Below, piece by piece: positions 9,029 to 17,252 of a DNA stretch of 64,000 bases (the stretch's first letter is position 1; each line of letters starts with the position of its first letter). The translations under genes were made by a program, and so were the position numbers. Origin of the DNA: Hymenobacter ginkgonis (GTDB lineage: Bacteria; Bacteroidota; Bacteroidia; Cytophagales; Hymenobacteraceae); the NCBI RefSeq assembly GCF_009755225.1, contig NZ_WQKZ01000009.1, positions 46,550 to 110,549 of the forward strand, given 5' to 3'. Under the pieces are notes generated by a model, which searched no databases, had not been told where the DNA came from, and saw only the letters and a list, made by a program, of their open reading frames with translations.

Positions 9029-9046
9029 TCCATTCCGCGCCCGCTC

Positions 9047-9655
9047 ATGCTCGAACTACTCACCGGCACCCTCCTGCTCAGCCTGCTTCACGCCGCCATC
9101 CCCAACCACTGGGCTCCGGTGCTGGCCGTGGCGCGGGCTGAACGCTGGCCCCTACGCCGGGCGGTGGGGCTGACGGCAGTAGCCGGCCTGGCCCACGTAC
9201 TGAGTACCGTACTGCTGGGCCTGGCCCTGGGGCTGCTGGGCTGGCGGCTTTCAGACCACTTTGCGCAGGTGGCCGCTTGGGCTGCGCCAGCGCTGCTTAT
9301 CGGCATTGGCCTGCTCTACGCGCTTTCGGGGCCGGGTCATGCGCACCCCGACCCGACTACCCCCTCGCGCCGGGGCAAGCACTTCGTGCTCGGCCTGGCC
9401 CTGACCATGTTTCTGGCTCCCTGCCTGGAAGTGCAGACTTTCTTTCTCACGGCCGGCACGCGGGGGCCACTCGTGCTGGCGCTGCTCATGGCCGTGTACC
9501 TGGTAGCCTCCGTGGCCGCTATGTGCGTGCTGGTCGCCGTGGCCTTTCGGGGCCTGCACCACCTGCCCCTAGCCGGAATCGCCCGCTACGAGCGCCGCCT
9601 GACGGGGGCGGTGCTCGTGGGGGTAGGCATCGCCGGCTTTTTTGTGGAATGGTAG
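9047..9655 (+). CDS. NicO/UreH-like polytopic membrane protein
   Basis: The product has 202 residues and about six hydrophobic helices. The first helix carries HAAIPNHWAPVLAVARAERW, which resembles the HxxxPDHW metal-binding signature of the NicO/RcnA Ni/Co exporter and UreH groups. A loop contains GPGHAHPDP. Its place between the RND adaptor and a Zn-type ATPase supports divalent metal transport. The substrate cannot be read from the sequence. Confidence 0.65.
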   Translation: MLELLTGTLLLSLLHAAIPNHWAPVLAVARAERWPLRRAVGLTAVAGLAHVLSTVLLGLALGLLGWRLSDHFAQVAAWAAPALLIGIGLLYALSGPGHAHPDPTTPSRRGKHFVLGLALTMFLAPCLEVQTFFLTAGTRGPLVLALLMAVYLVASVAAMCVLVAVAFRGLHHLPLAGIARYERRLTGAVLVGVGIAGFFVEW

Positions 9656-9703
9656 CCGGCCAGCGTCTTCTCTCTTCTCTTAACACGCTTGTATAGACTG
9701 TAT

Positions 9704-11836
9704 ATGCCGGACCCTACTTCATCCAATACCAACGAGGAACTGAACACCGCCAAGCAGGTGAACCTCGACAATGTGGGCGCGCTCAACCGCGAGCAGCTCA
9801 CGCCCCAAGCTGCGGCCGAGCCCCAGGGCCACGATGTCGCGGGTCACGACCATGCTCCCGCCGAGGGCAAGCCGGCGGGTCACGACCACCACGACCATAG
9901 CCACGCCGGGCACTCCCATGACTCCGGCGAACTGGACCTAGATGAGGAGGAGGAGCACGACCATGACCACGGCCCGGCCGGTGCTAATCCCTACCTGCTG
10001 CCCGGCATTAGCCTAGTGCTGCTGCTGGTCGGCCTGGCGCTGGACCACTACCAGGCGGGCTTCTTTACCGGCTACGTGCGGCCGGCCTGGTATGGGCTGG
10101 CCTTCGTGCTGGTAGGCTGGAACGTGGTCAAGGCGGCCGTGCTCAGCATCCCCAGCGGCAACGTGTTCAACGAGTTTCTGCTGATGAGCCTCGCCACCAT
10201 CGGCGCGTTTGCCATCGGTGAATACCCCGAAGGCGTGGCCGTCATGCTCTTCTATACCGTGGGCGAGTTGTTTCAGGACGCGGCCGTGAATCGGGCCAAG
10301 CGCAGCATCAAGGCCCTGCTCGAAATTCAGGCCACCGAAGTGACGGTGGTGCGCGGCGGCAAGAATCTAGTCATTGACCCTAAAGCCGTGCAGGTGGGGG
10401 ATATAATGGAAATCAGGCCTGGCGAGAAAGTAGCCCTCGACGGGACGCTAAACGCGACGGCTGCCAGCTTCAACACAGCCGCCCTAACCGGCGAGTCGGC
10501 CCCGCAAACCAAGCAGCCGGGCGAAGCCGTGCTGGCGGGCATGATTAATCTCGAAAGCCTGGTGCAAGTGACCGTTACGGCGGGCTTTCAGGATACCAAG
10601 CTCAGCAAGATTCTGGCAATGGTGCAGGACGCGGTGGGCCGCAAGGCCAAGACCCAGCAGTTCATCACCCGGTTCGCCAAAGTGTACACCCCCATCGTGG
10701 TGGGGCTGGCCACGCTGCTGGTGCTGGTGCCGCTGCTGGTCGTGCACGATTATGTTTTTCGCGACTGGCTTTACCGGGCGCTGGTGTTTCTAGTCATTTC
10801 CTGCCCCTGCGCGTTGGTCGTCAGCATTCCGCTAGGCTACTTCGGCGGCATCGGGGCTGCCTCCAAGGCGGGCATCCTCTTCAAGGGCTCCAACTTTTTG
10901 GACGTGCTGCGCGAGATTGATACCGTCGTGATGGACAAGACCGGCACGCTGACCAAGGGCGTGTTTGCCGTGCAGCAGGTGCAGCCCGCGCCCGGCACTG
11001 AGCCCGCGCAGCTGCTGCGGCTGGTTGGCGCGTTGGAAACCAAGTCTACCCACCCCATTGCCCGCGCTGTGGTCGCCCACGTCGGGGAGGCAGTTGCCGG
11101 CGTAGCCGTAGAAAACGTGGAGGAAATCGCCGGCCACGGATTGCGTGGTCGGGTAGACGGCCGGGACGTACTGGCCGGCAATACCAAGCTGTTAAGCAAG
11201 TTCAACGTCGGCTACCCAACCGAAGTAGACCAGGTAGCTGACAGCATCGTGGTGGCCGCTATCGACGGGAAGTACGCCGGCTACCTCACCGTAGCCGACG
11301 CCCCGAAGGAAGACGCGGCCCAGGCCGTCCGGGAGCTGAAAGCCGACGGCATCACCAAGCTCGTCATGCTCTCCGGCGATAAGGACAGCATCGTGCAGCG
11401 CGTGGCCAAGGAGTTGGGCATCACCGAAGCCCACGGCGGCCTGTTGCCCGAAGACAAGGCCAGGTACGTGCAGCAGTACCTGAGCGAGGGCCGCAAGCTG
11501 GCCTTCGTGGGCGACGGGGTGAACGACGCGCCCGTGGTGGCCCTAGCCGACGTGGGCATTGCGATGGGTGGCCTGGGCTCGGATGCCACCATTGAAACCG
11601 CCGATGTGGTGATTCAGACCGACCACCCCAGCAAGATTGCCACGGCCCGTCGCATCGCCCGTGCCACGCATAACGTGGTGTGGCAGAATATCTGGCTGGC
11701 CTTTGCCGTGAAGGCTGTTGTCCTGGCGCTGGGCGCGGGTGGGCTGGCTACGATGTGGGAAGCCGTCTTTGCCGATGTGGGGGTTGCCCTGCTGGCCATT
11801 CTCAACGCCGTGCGCATCCAGCGCATGAAATTCTAA
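9704..11836 (+). CDS. zntA: Zn/Cd/Pb-type P1B ATPase with histidine-rich N-terminus
   Basis: The product has 710 residues, starting at ATG 9704 (MPDPTSSNTNEE). Residues 45-95 form a His/Asp tract (GHDHHDHSHAGHSHD, HDHDHG) in place of the usual HMA domain. Then come membrane helices, the actuator motif TGES, the CPC ion-binding motif (SCPCALV, Cys367 and Cys369), the phosphorylation site DKTGTLT (Asp411) and the hinge GDGVNDAP. The motif set and operon context point to export of Zn/Cd/Co. The next gene starts 4 nt downstream. Confidence 0.9.
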   Translation: MPDPTSSNTNEELNTAKQVNLDNVGALNREQLTPQAAAEPQGHDVAGHDHAPAEGKPAGHDHHDHSHAGHSHDSGELDLDEEEEHDHDHGPAGANPYLLPGISLVLLLVGLALDHYQAGFFTGYVRPAWYGLAFVLVGWNVVKAAVLSIPSGNVFNEFLLMSLATIGAFAIGEYPEGVAVMLFYTVGELFQDAAVNRAKRSIKALLEIQATEVTVVRGGKNLVIDPKAVQVGDIMEIRPGEKVALDGTLNATAASFNTAALTGESAPQTKQPGEAVLAGMINLESLVQVTVTAGFQDTKLSKILAMVQDAVGRKAKTQQFITRFAKVYTPIVVGLATLLVLVPLLVVHDYVFRDWLYRALVFLVISCPCALVVSIPLGYFGGIGAASKAGILFKGSNFLDVLREIDTVVMDKTGTLTKGVFAVQQVQPAPGTEPAQLLRLVGALETKSTHPIARAVVAHVGEAVAGVAVENVEEIAGHGLRGRVDGRDVLAGNTKLLSKFNVGYPTEVDQVADSIVVAAIDGKYAGYLTVADAPKEDAAQAVRELKADGITKLVMLSGDKDSIVQRVAKELGITEAHGGLLPEDKARYVQQYLSEGRKLAFVGDGVNDAPVVALADVGIAMGGLGSDATIETADVVIQTDHPSKIATARRIARATHNVVWQNIWLAFAVKAVVLALGAGGLATMWEAVFADVGVALLAILNAVRIQRMKF

Positions 11837-11840
11837 CCTC

Positions 11841-12626
11841 ATGCTACTGACTATTCCTACGGCAGTTACGCCTCCCTGGACGACCTTAGTAGGTTTCTCG
11901 CTGCTGCCCGCTATCGTCATGATTGCCGGGGCGGCGCTGGCTGTGTGGCGAGCGCCCGGCCCAAAACTGCGCAGTGCCATTCTTCACTTCGCAGCTGGCG
12001 TCATCTTCTCCGTCGTCGCCGTGGAACTGCTGCCCGACATCGTGCAGCACCACGCTCCCTACGAAGTAGCTATTGGTTTTGGCCTTGGGGTAGCCACGAT
12101 GCTTGGCTTGCGCTACTTTACCCAGCGCTTAGAAAAGCAGCAGGAAACGACCTCCGAAACATCAGTTGGTACGGGTTCTCCCAGCGCGTCGCCACTACCG
12201 TGGGGCCTGCTGGTGGCTATCGGCATCGACATTCTCATTGATGGGCTGCTGCTCGGCATTGGCTTTGCCGCTGGCGCGAAAGAAGGCACCTTACTGGCCA
12301 TCGCGTTGACCATTGAACTGCTGTCGCTAGGCTTGGCTACGGCCGTGGAGCTGCGCGACGGCGGGCATAGTAAAGGCCGGGCCGTGGCCATCGTGGCGGG
12401 CACCTCCCTGATGCTGCTCGTGGGAGCTGGTATCGGAAACACGGTGCTGCGCGGGGCTACTGGCAACCTACTGGAAATTGTGCTTTCTTTTGGCTTGGCG
12501 GCGCTGCTCTTCCTAGTCACTGAAGAACTGCTAACCGAGGCCCACGAGGAAACCGAAACTCCACTGCTCACGCTGTCTTTCTTCGTGGGCTTCCTGCTCT
12601 TTCTGTTGCTGGGCATGGTCGCCTAG
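11841..12626 (+). CDS. ZIP family metal transporter
   Basis: The product has 261 residues and about eight predicted helices. Motifs such as HFAAGVIFSVVAVELLPDIV and a later AIGIDILIDGLLLGIGFAAG match the TM4/TM5 metal-binding pattern of ZIP permeases. A weakly hydrophilic loop (about residues 94-118) lies between them. ZIP proteins usually bring zinc into the cytoplasm; in an efflux operon this may balance homeostasis. It is the last gene of the operon, 36 nt before a strong hairpin. Confidence 0.8.
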   Translation: MLLTIPTAVTPPWTTLVGFSLLPAIVMIAGAALAVWRAPGPKLRSAILHFAAGVIFSVVAVELLPDIVQHHAPYEVAIGFGLGVATMLGLRYFTQRLEKQQETTSETSVGTGSPSASPLPWGLLVAIGIDILIDGLLLGIGFAAGAKEGTLLAIALTIELLSLGLATAVELRDGGHSKGRAVAIVAGTSLMLLVGAGIGNTVLRGATGNLLEIVLSFGLAALLFLVTEELLTEAHEETETPLLTLSFFVGFLLFLLLGMVA

Positions 12627-12662
12627 CTCGACTACCTCCCAGTGAGTTGGCTTATAGAAGAC

Positions 12663-12707
12663 AAGAACCCTCGCACTAAACTTTCAGGAGTTGGTGCGAG
12701 GGTTCTT
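12663..12707 (+). terminator. Hairpin ending the zinc operon
   Basis: A perfect 14-bp stem, AAGAACCCTCGCAC (12663-12676) and its complement (12694-12707), has a 17-nt loop and lies 36 nt after the ZIP stop codon. There is no U-tract, so termination strength is uncertain. The following 12708-13130 is AT-rich and I see no gene in it. Confidence 0.65.
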
Positions 12708-13137
12708 AGGGTGTGGAATCTGCGGGATTGCAGGCGCAATTTGCACGATATGGCTTGAACTAGCTTGCTGCTCTGAGCCCGTTAATCACCTTTTTTATGC
12801 TTGTGAGGCTTCAAATCGGGGTGTTTCGGTGCGTTCGGTGGGTCAACCCGTCTTCTTCTGTCGGGTGTGCCGTCTTCTTTGTTTGGTTTTGGTCCAGGTT
12901 TGAGGCCCATAATGACGAATGGTTTTTAGAGGTAAAACTTCTTTTCAAGACCTTTCAGTAGTGAGTAATACTCCTTACTGAGAGCTAATAAACGAAGAAA
13001 AAACTTTTGGTAAAACAGAAAATATCCTGCCCCTAAATTTTATGAATAAAAATAGAGAGATAGTGCAAAATCAAGAGTATAAATACCTTGTTTGAAGGCA
13101 CTTGCATGTGAGACCTGATTTTTTCACTAAACGAAAT

Positions 13138-13169
13138 CGCCCGAATTCGGGCGAAATTTCGTACCTTTG
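13138..13169 (+). promoter_or_regulatory. Promoter with overlapping palindromic operator for the Abi locus
   Basis: TACCTTTG (13162-13169) matches the Bacteroidota -7 box. Eight bases upstream, filling the space to the -33 position, is a perfect 16-bp palindrome CGCCCGAATTCGGGCG (13138-13153). A dimeric repressor bound there would block the promoter. The predicted start of transcription is near 13175. Confidence 0.6.
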
Positions 13170-13174
13170 TCTCA

Positions 13175-13284
13175 TTAATCCCCCGCACGCCAAGGCTTGC
13201 AAGCGCATCTGCGGGGCTTTCTTACCGAAATTACAGCGCCTCTAGCTTAGCAGCTAGGGGCGTTGCCGTTTCATATGGTCTAGC
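13175..13284 (+). ncRNA. Structured leader or separate RNA upstream of the Abi gene
   Basis: Between the predicted transcription start and the abi ATG are two stable hairpins. The first pairs CCCCGCA (13181-13187) with TGCGGGG (13210-13216) and encloses a GCTTGCAAGC element. It is followed by CTTTCTT, a weak terminator-like tract. The second pairs CGCCTCTAGCT (13237-13247) with AGCTAGGGGCG (13252-13262) around a TAGC tetraloop. Structured RNAs have been reported upstream of Abi_2-type genes (I recall an Rfam motif named abiF); whether this belongs to it needs a covariance-model search. Confidence 0.5.
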
Positions 13285-14193
13285 ATGTCCCACCAGTACC
13301 GCAAGCAGCCGCTCTCCAGTGCGGATATGCTGACCCTGCTCAAGAGCCGTAACCTACTTATCCCTGACGAGGCGCGCGCGACTCGGTATCTGGATAGCAT
13401 TGGCTATTACCGACTCAGTGGTTACATGTACCCCTTGCAATTAGCTGACCGCTCACACCGCTTCGTGCAAGGCACGAGCTTCGATGACATCGTACGCGCT
13501 TATAAATTCGATAAGCAGCTGCGGGCAATTGTCATGGAATATATGGAACGCGTGGAAGTAGTACTGCGGGCCAAGCTGACCAACTACTACAGCCTGGAGC
13601 ATGGCTTTTTCTGGTACACCGACGAAAACTTGTTTGACAGAAAGTATATAGGGCAGTGGCAGGAGCTTCTAGAAAAACTTCAGCAAGAGTTCAAGCAGCC
13701 GAAAGAGTTGTTTCTGAAGACATTCAAGCGGAATTATCCAGATGAGCCATTTCCACCCTCGCAGATGGCACTGGAAACCTTATCGCTGGGGGAGCTTGCG
13801 CGCCTGTTCAGGGCCCTATTAACCGACCAGACAAAACGGCAAATTGCTACCGAATTTCAGCAGGCCCCTTCCACCCTGGATACGTGGTTTCTCTGGCTGG
13901 CTAACGTTCGCAATGTCTGTGCCCACCACGGCCGGCTCTGGAATAGAATTCTCTCGGCCGACCGCCCAACTATTCCCTCACGCAAGCAGTTCAAATTTGC
14001 CGTGGACATGCCTGACGACGCGAACACCACGATGTACGGGGCGGTGGCGCTCATCAACCACCTGTTGCAGTGCTTCAATCCAGGGAACGCTTTTACTGTT
14101 AAGGTCGAGGCGCTGATTCGGGAATACCAGGTGGACGCTACCAAGATGGGCTTCCCAGCCGAGTGGGAAACGACAGCTGTTTGGCATCACTAA
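13285..14193 (+). CDS. Abi_2 (AbiD/AbiF) abortive-infection protein with HEPN motif
   Basis: The product has 302 residues. The N-terminus (YRKQPLSSADMLTLLKSRNL, then YYRLSGYMYPL) and the YKFDKQLRAIVMEYMERVEV segment match the Abi_2 family. Residues 209-215 (RNVCAHH) give an R-x4-H motif typical of HEPN ribonucleases, in a helix preceded by LDTWFLWLAN. Such proteins cause growth arrest or death upon phage infection, probably by cutting RNA. It stands alone, with its own promoter and leader RNA. Confidence 0.85.
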   Translation: MSHQYRKQPLSSADMLTLLKSRNLLIPDEARATRYLDSIGYYRLSGYMYPLQLADRSHRFVQGTSFDDIVRAYKFDKQLRAIVMEYMERVEVVLRAKLTNYYSLEHGFFWYTDENLFDRKYIGQWQELLEKLQQEFKQPKELFLKTFKRNYPDEPFPPSQMALETLSLGELARLFRALLTDQTKRQIATEFQQAPSTLDTWFLWLANVRNVCAHHGRLWNRILSADRPTIPSRKQFKFAVDMPDDANTTMYGAVALINHLLQCFNPGNAFTVKVEALIREYQVDATKMGFPAEWETTAVWHH

Positions 14194-14354
14194 GCAGCCG
14201 CCAGGCCGATTGCGTCTCGCGGTAATTGCTATTGCGCGGGCTGAGCGCCGCCAAAAGCGCTTAGCGCGAGTGTACGCTTCCCGCCTAATTGAGCCAGTTA
14301 GCAACCGAGGAAAATCTCGCCCCAGTGAATAAGGTAACTGGTTTCACTTAGCTC

Positions 14355-14393
14355 AGATAGGTAGCGATTAGTGAAGTTTATCACTACCTATCT
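14355..14393. repeat. Inverted repeat upstream of the recombinase gene
   Basis: AGATAGGTAG (14355-14364) and CTACCTATCT (14384-14393) are perfect complements 19 nt apart; the interval holds a nested TAGTGA/TCACTA pair. The position 56 nt before the integrase start fits an operator or an accessory recombinase site. Confidence 0.45.
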
Positions 14394-14448
14394 GCTATCT
14401 TGCCGACCGAACCAAAAACCGCGGTCCACTCCGTTATATATAGGCTAC

Positions 14449-15408
14449 ATGGAAAACGAGGTTGCGCTTACCGTGAATCCCGTGGGCCACGGCCTCGCGC
14501 ACCATACCGGCGCGGCGGCTCGCTACGTCGAGGCCGGGCTGAATGGAGCTCCCAATACAGCCCGGGCGTACTCAGCTCACTTGCGACGCTTCAGCGCCTG
14601 GTGCGCCGAACACGGGCATCAGTCCTTACCAGCATCGGTCGATGCACTGGTTGGCTTTTGTACTCACCTGGCCGAAGCCGGCAAAAAAGTCGGCACGCTC
14701 GAACAGCACTGCGCCGCCATTAGTAAGGCCCACGCCGTGCGCGGCGTGGACTCGCCAACCGATGACAAACAGTTTAAGATTTTTATGGACGGCGTACGCC
14801 GATTGCACGGCGTGCGGCAAAAGCAAGCTGCCGCCTTCTCCCTGATTCAACTCAAGCAGTTGGTGAGGAGCCTGGATATCCAGACAATGACGGGACTACG
14901 CGACCGGGCCATCCTGCTACTGGGCTTTACCGGGGCTTTTCGCCGCTCGGAACTGACAGCTCTGAACGTGCAGGACTTATGCTTTACCGAGGATTGCCTA
15001 GTCGTATCACTGCGCAGAAGCAAAACCAACCAGCTTGGTGACTACGAGGAAAAGGCTATTTTCTATTCGCCCGAGCCGGCCGTGTGTCCTATCCGGTCCC
15101 TAAAGGCTTGGCTAGAACAGATGGAACGTAGTGAAGGGCCAGTATTCGTCATGCTTCGTAAAGGCAACCGATTGACTTCTAATCGCCTGTCTGACCAATC
15201 AATCAATACGCTGGTGCAGCGTTACCTAGGGCCAGACTACACTGCCCACTCATTGCGGGCTTCCTTTGTCACGGTGGCCAAGCTCAACGGGGCTGATGAC
15301 AGCAAAATCATGAACCAGACCAAACACAAGACCAGTGCTATGATTCGCCGCTACACCCGCCTCGACAATGTGCAGCAACATAATGCCGCCAAAGAATTGG
15401 GCCTTTAA
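14449..15408 (+). CDS. Tyrosine recombinase (site-specific integrase)
   Basis: The product has 319 residues from ATG 14449 (MENEVALTVN). An upstream GTG at 14371 would add 26 atypical residues across the inverted repeat. Residues 25-115 form the SAM-like core-binding domain. The catalytic set is visible: Arg165 (GAFRRSEL), Lys192, His267-x-x-Arg270 (HSLR), His293 and Tyr302 (IRRYTR). It may resolve plasmid multimers or integrate the element. A possible crossover site lies just after its stop codon. Confidence 0.9.
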   Translation: MENEVALTVNPVGHGLAHHTGAAARYVEAGLNGAPNTARAYSAHLRRFSAWCAEHGHQSLPASVDALVGFCTHLAEAGKKVGTLEQHCAAISKAHAVRGVDSPTDDKQFKIFMDGVRRLHGVRQKQAAAFSLIQLKQLVRSLDIQTMTGLRDRAILLLGFTGAFRRSELTALNVQDLCFTEDCLVVSLRRSKTNQLGDYEEKAIFYSPEPAVCPIRSLKAWLEQMERSEGPVFVMLRKGNRLTSNRLSDQSINTLVQRYLGPDYTAHSLRASFVTVAKLNGADDSKIMNQTKHKTSAMIRRYTRLDNVQQHNAAKELGL

Positions 15409-15411
15409 TCA

Positions 15412-15440
15412 GATTAACCAACCAATTTGATTTGTTAATC
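15412..15440. other. Candidate recombinase core site
   Basis: GATTAAC (15412-15418) and GTTAATC (15434-15440) frame an AT-rich 15-nt interval. Taken as 11-nt arms, GATTAACCAAC and the complement of ATTTGTTAATC match at 9 of 11 positions with a 7-nt centre, the layout of dif/attachment cores. It begins 4 nt after the recombinase stop. A related GTTTAACCAA follows at 15442. Confidence 0.4.
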
Positions 15441-15503
15441 CGTTTAACCAATGTCGAGTTAAACATTCATTCTTTCTACTCTTAACTAAAAACAGGATAA
15501 TAG

Positions 15504-17204
15504 TTATTGGAGTGCAGAGAAATTAGCTGCTTTAACTAAGAACGGATGCATCCGTTCAGCAACAACCCCAAGTTGCTCAGGGTCGAGTAGCCGGCGCTTA
15601 TGAGTGAGGTTAATCATCTTGGCATCAAAGTCAATTCCATGTGTCTCCTCAATAGCTAAAATCAGTTGGGACTCTCTCGGCTGATTATCAACTATGAATT
15701 GCAGCATTAAAGGCAAATTCTCTTTATCCTGCCCTTGCTGATTGGGGGCATCTATAACTATTGGGCAAAAAGCTGATGAACCGTATTCGCGTGCCAAGTG
15801 CAAAATGCTATAATAATAAGCCATCAATGCTCTGGGTTTAGCGCTTCCTGACTCCTTAATTGTGGAAGTCATTGCTTTATAAAATTTCTCTTTCAGGGAA
15901 AGCACGTTTAAGCCTATTAAGAATTTAGACATATAGCCTAGATATTTCCCATTGATAAGCTCTTTACGCTCCTTGTCTTCAGAATCCTTCATGACATCCT
16001 CGTAGCGTTTCTTCTCAATCAATACCTCCTTAAGGCGTTCCGTATACAGGGCAACCTCTTCTTCAAGCATGTTCTTAATTTCACGCTTGCCCTCGCTAGC
16101 TATCAAGTCTTTAAGCTTTACTTCCTCTTTTTTGACTCCCAAACGTTTCTCGATATCATGAATAATATAATTGTTATTGCTGAACTGTTCCGATACAACT
16201 GATATGCTGTTATCAATTGCCACTAACTCTTCCTTCAATTCTGTTATTAGGTCTAAACACTTTTGCTCATCCTGAGCCATATCGAAGCGCTCTGCAAAAG
16301 AGTTATCGTATTCAGCACCACAACTGGGACACAAGACCACGTCATTGAGTGTTTCCACTGCATAAGTGTAATCCTCCTGAGTTTCTTCAAGAGCTCGCCT
16401 AGTTATTTCTAATTGAGCATCAACACTGATTCGCGCATTGTAATGATGTGCTAAATCATGCTTGATTTTATTTTGTGAGGTATTCAGGTCTTCGCATACT
16501 ACTAATAAGTCAGATAGTTCCTTCTGAAATTCTTCGATATTTACGCTAAATTCAGTTTTAGCAATTTTTTCTCTCAGATTTGCTAATAGCCCTTTTACTA
16601 CTTTCTCTTCGGTGGAAAGAACTTTAATTTTCTCATCAATTAGCTTTATTTCTCCCTTTGCTTCAAAGAACTCATTAGGCCTAAGCCCAGTATGGTAGCT
16701 AACAAGGTCGCTTTTTGGGTTAGGTAGATAAAGACGGTCGAAAGAAGACCAATTTTTGGCCCACCCCAAATCTTGGTCAACATAATAAGGTAAGAAAAGG
16801 TAGGCCGGCGGGGGGACAACTATTTCTGCCTTTTGATTTACTAGTTTGATTTTAAAATCAAATAGTTCTGCTAATACACTTCCTAGTTCAGACACTTTGG
16901 TCGATTGGAATTGCACTTCTCCCTCCGAATCGAATAGAGTAAAAAAGTTACCCTGCTTCATCATAGAATAGGGAACTCTGTCTACTGTGAAGCGAACTAT
17001 AGAAACTACTTCTGCATCCTGCCAGCTTGGATGTAGCTGATGCGGCTGCGCTCCAAACGTATAGTAGATTGATTTCATCAGGCAAGATTTGCCTGTACTA
17101 TTCATTCCCACTATCACCGTCCTTCTTTTGTCGAAGGTTAAGCTTAGGGCGCTTTTTTCCTTTTGGGATAGAAGCAGTATCTCTTTTAAGTAAAATGCCT
17201 TCAT
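15504..17204 (-). CDS. SMC/Rad50-like ATPase, LmuB-like (Lamassu-type)
   Basis: The product has 566 residues. Walker A is GMNSTGKS (33-40). A long charged coiled-coil region (about 180-410) is interrupted by CPSC (292-295), a single-CxxC hook like the Rad50 zinc hook. A degenerate ABC signature (SGSAKPRALMAYYYSIL, about 452-468) precedes Walker B (PIVIDAPNQQ, 481-490). IDxPNQQ with a coiled-coil CxxC hook is the layout of LmuB/DdmC ATPases, which sense foreign DNA ends and activate a nuclease. It follows the DUF4297 gene by 48 nt on the same strand. The segment is clearly more AT-rich than its neighbours, suggesting separate acquisition. Other nuclease-ATPase defence families are possible. 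Confidence 0.7.
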   Translation of the reverse strand: MKAFYLKEILLLSQKEKSALSLTFDKRRTVIVGMNSTGKSCLMKSIYYTFGAQPHQLHPSWQDAEVVSIVRFTVDRVPYSMMKQGNFFTLFDSEGEVQFQSTKVSELGSVLAELFDFKIKLVNQKAEIVVPPPAYLFLPYYVDQDLGWAKNWSSFDRLYLPNPKSDLVSYHTGLRPNEFFEAKGEIKLIDEKIKVLSTEEKVVKGLLANLREKIAKTEFSVNIEEFQKELSDLLVVCEDLNTSQNKIKHDLAHHYNARISVDAQLEITRRALEETQEDYTYAVETLNDVVLCPSCGAEYDNSFAERFDMAQDEQKCLDLITELKEELVAIDNSISVVSEQFSNNNYIIHDIEKRLGVKKEEVKLKDLIASEGKREIKNMLEEEVALYTERLKEVLIEKKRYEDVMKDSEDKERKELINGKYLGYMSKFLIGLNVLSLKEKFYKAMTSTIKESGSAKPRALMAYYYSILHLAREYGSSAFCPIVIDAPNQQGQDKENLPLMLQFIVDNQPRESQLILAIEETHGIDFDAKMINLTHKRRLLDPEQLGVVAERMHPFLVKAANFSALQ

Positions 17205-17252
17205 TTGGCCAATTTCGCAGGGTGTGAACGAGTTGCTTGAAGTTGCCTTTTA

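Noticed and set aside
12627..13130. Gene between the ZIP transporter and the Abi locus
   Set aside because: AT-rich, only a 70-codon frame without recognisable features overlapping the terminator.
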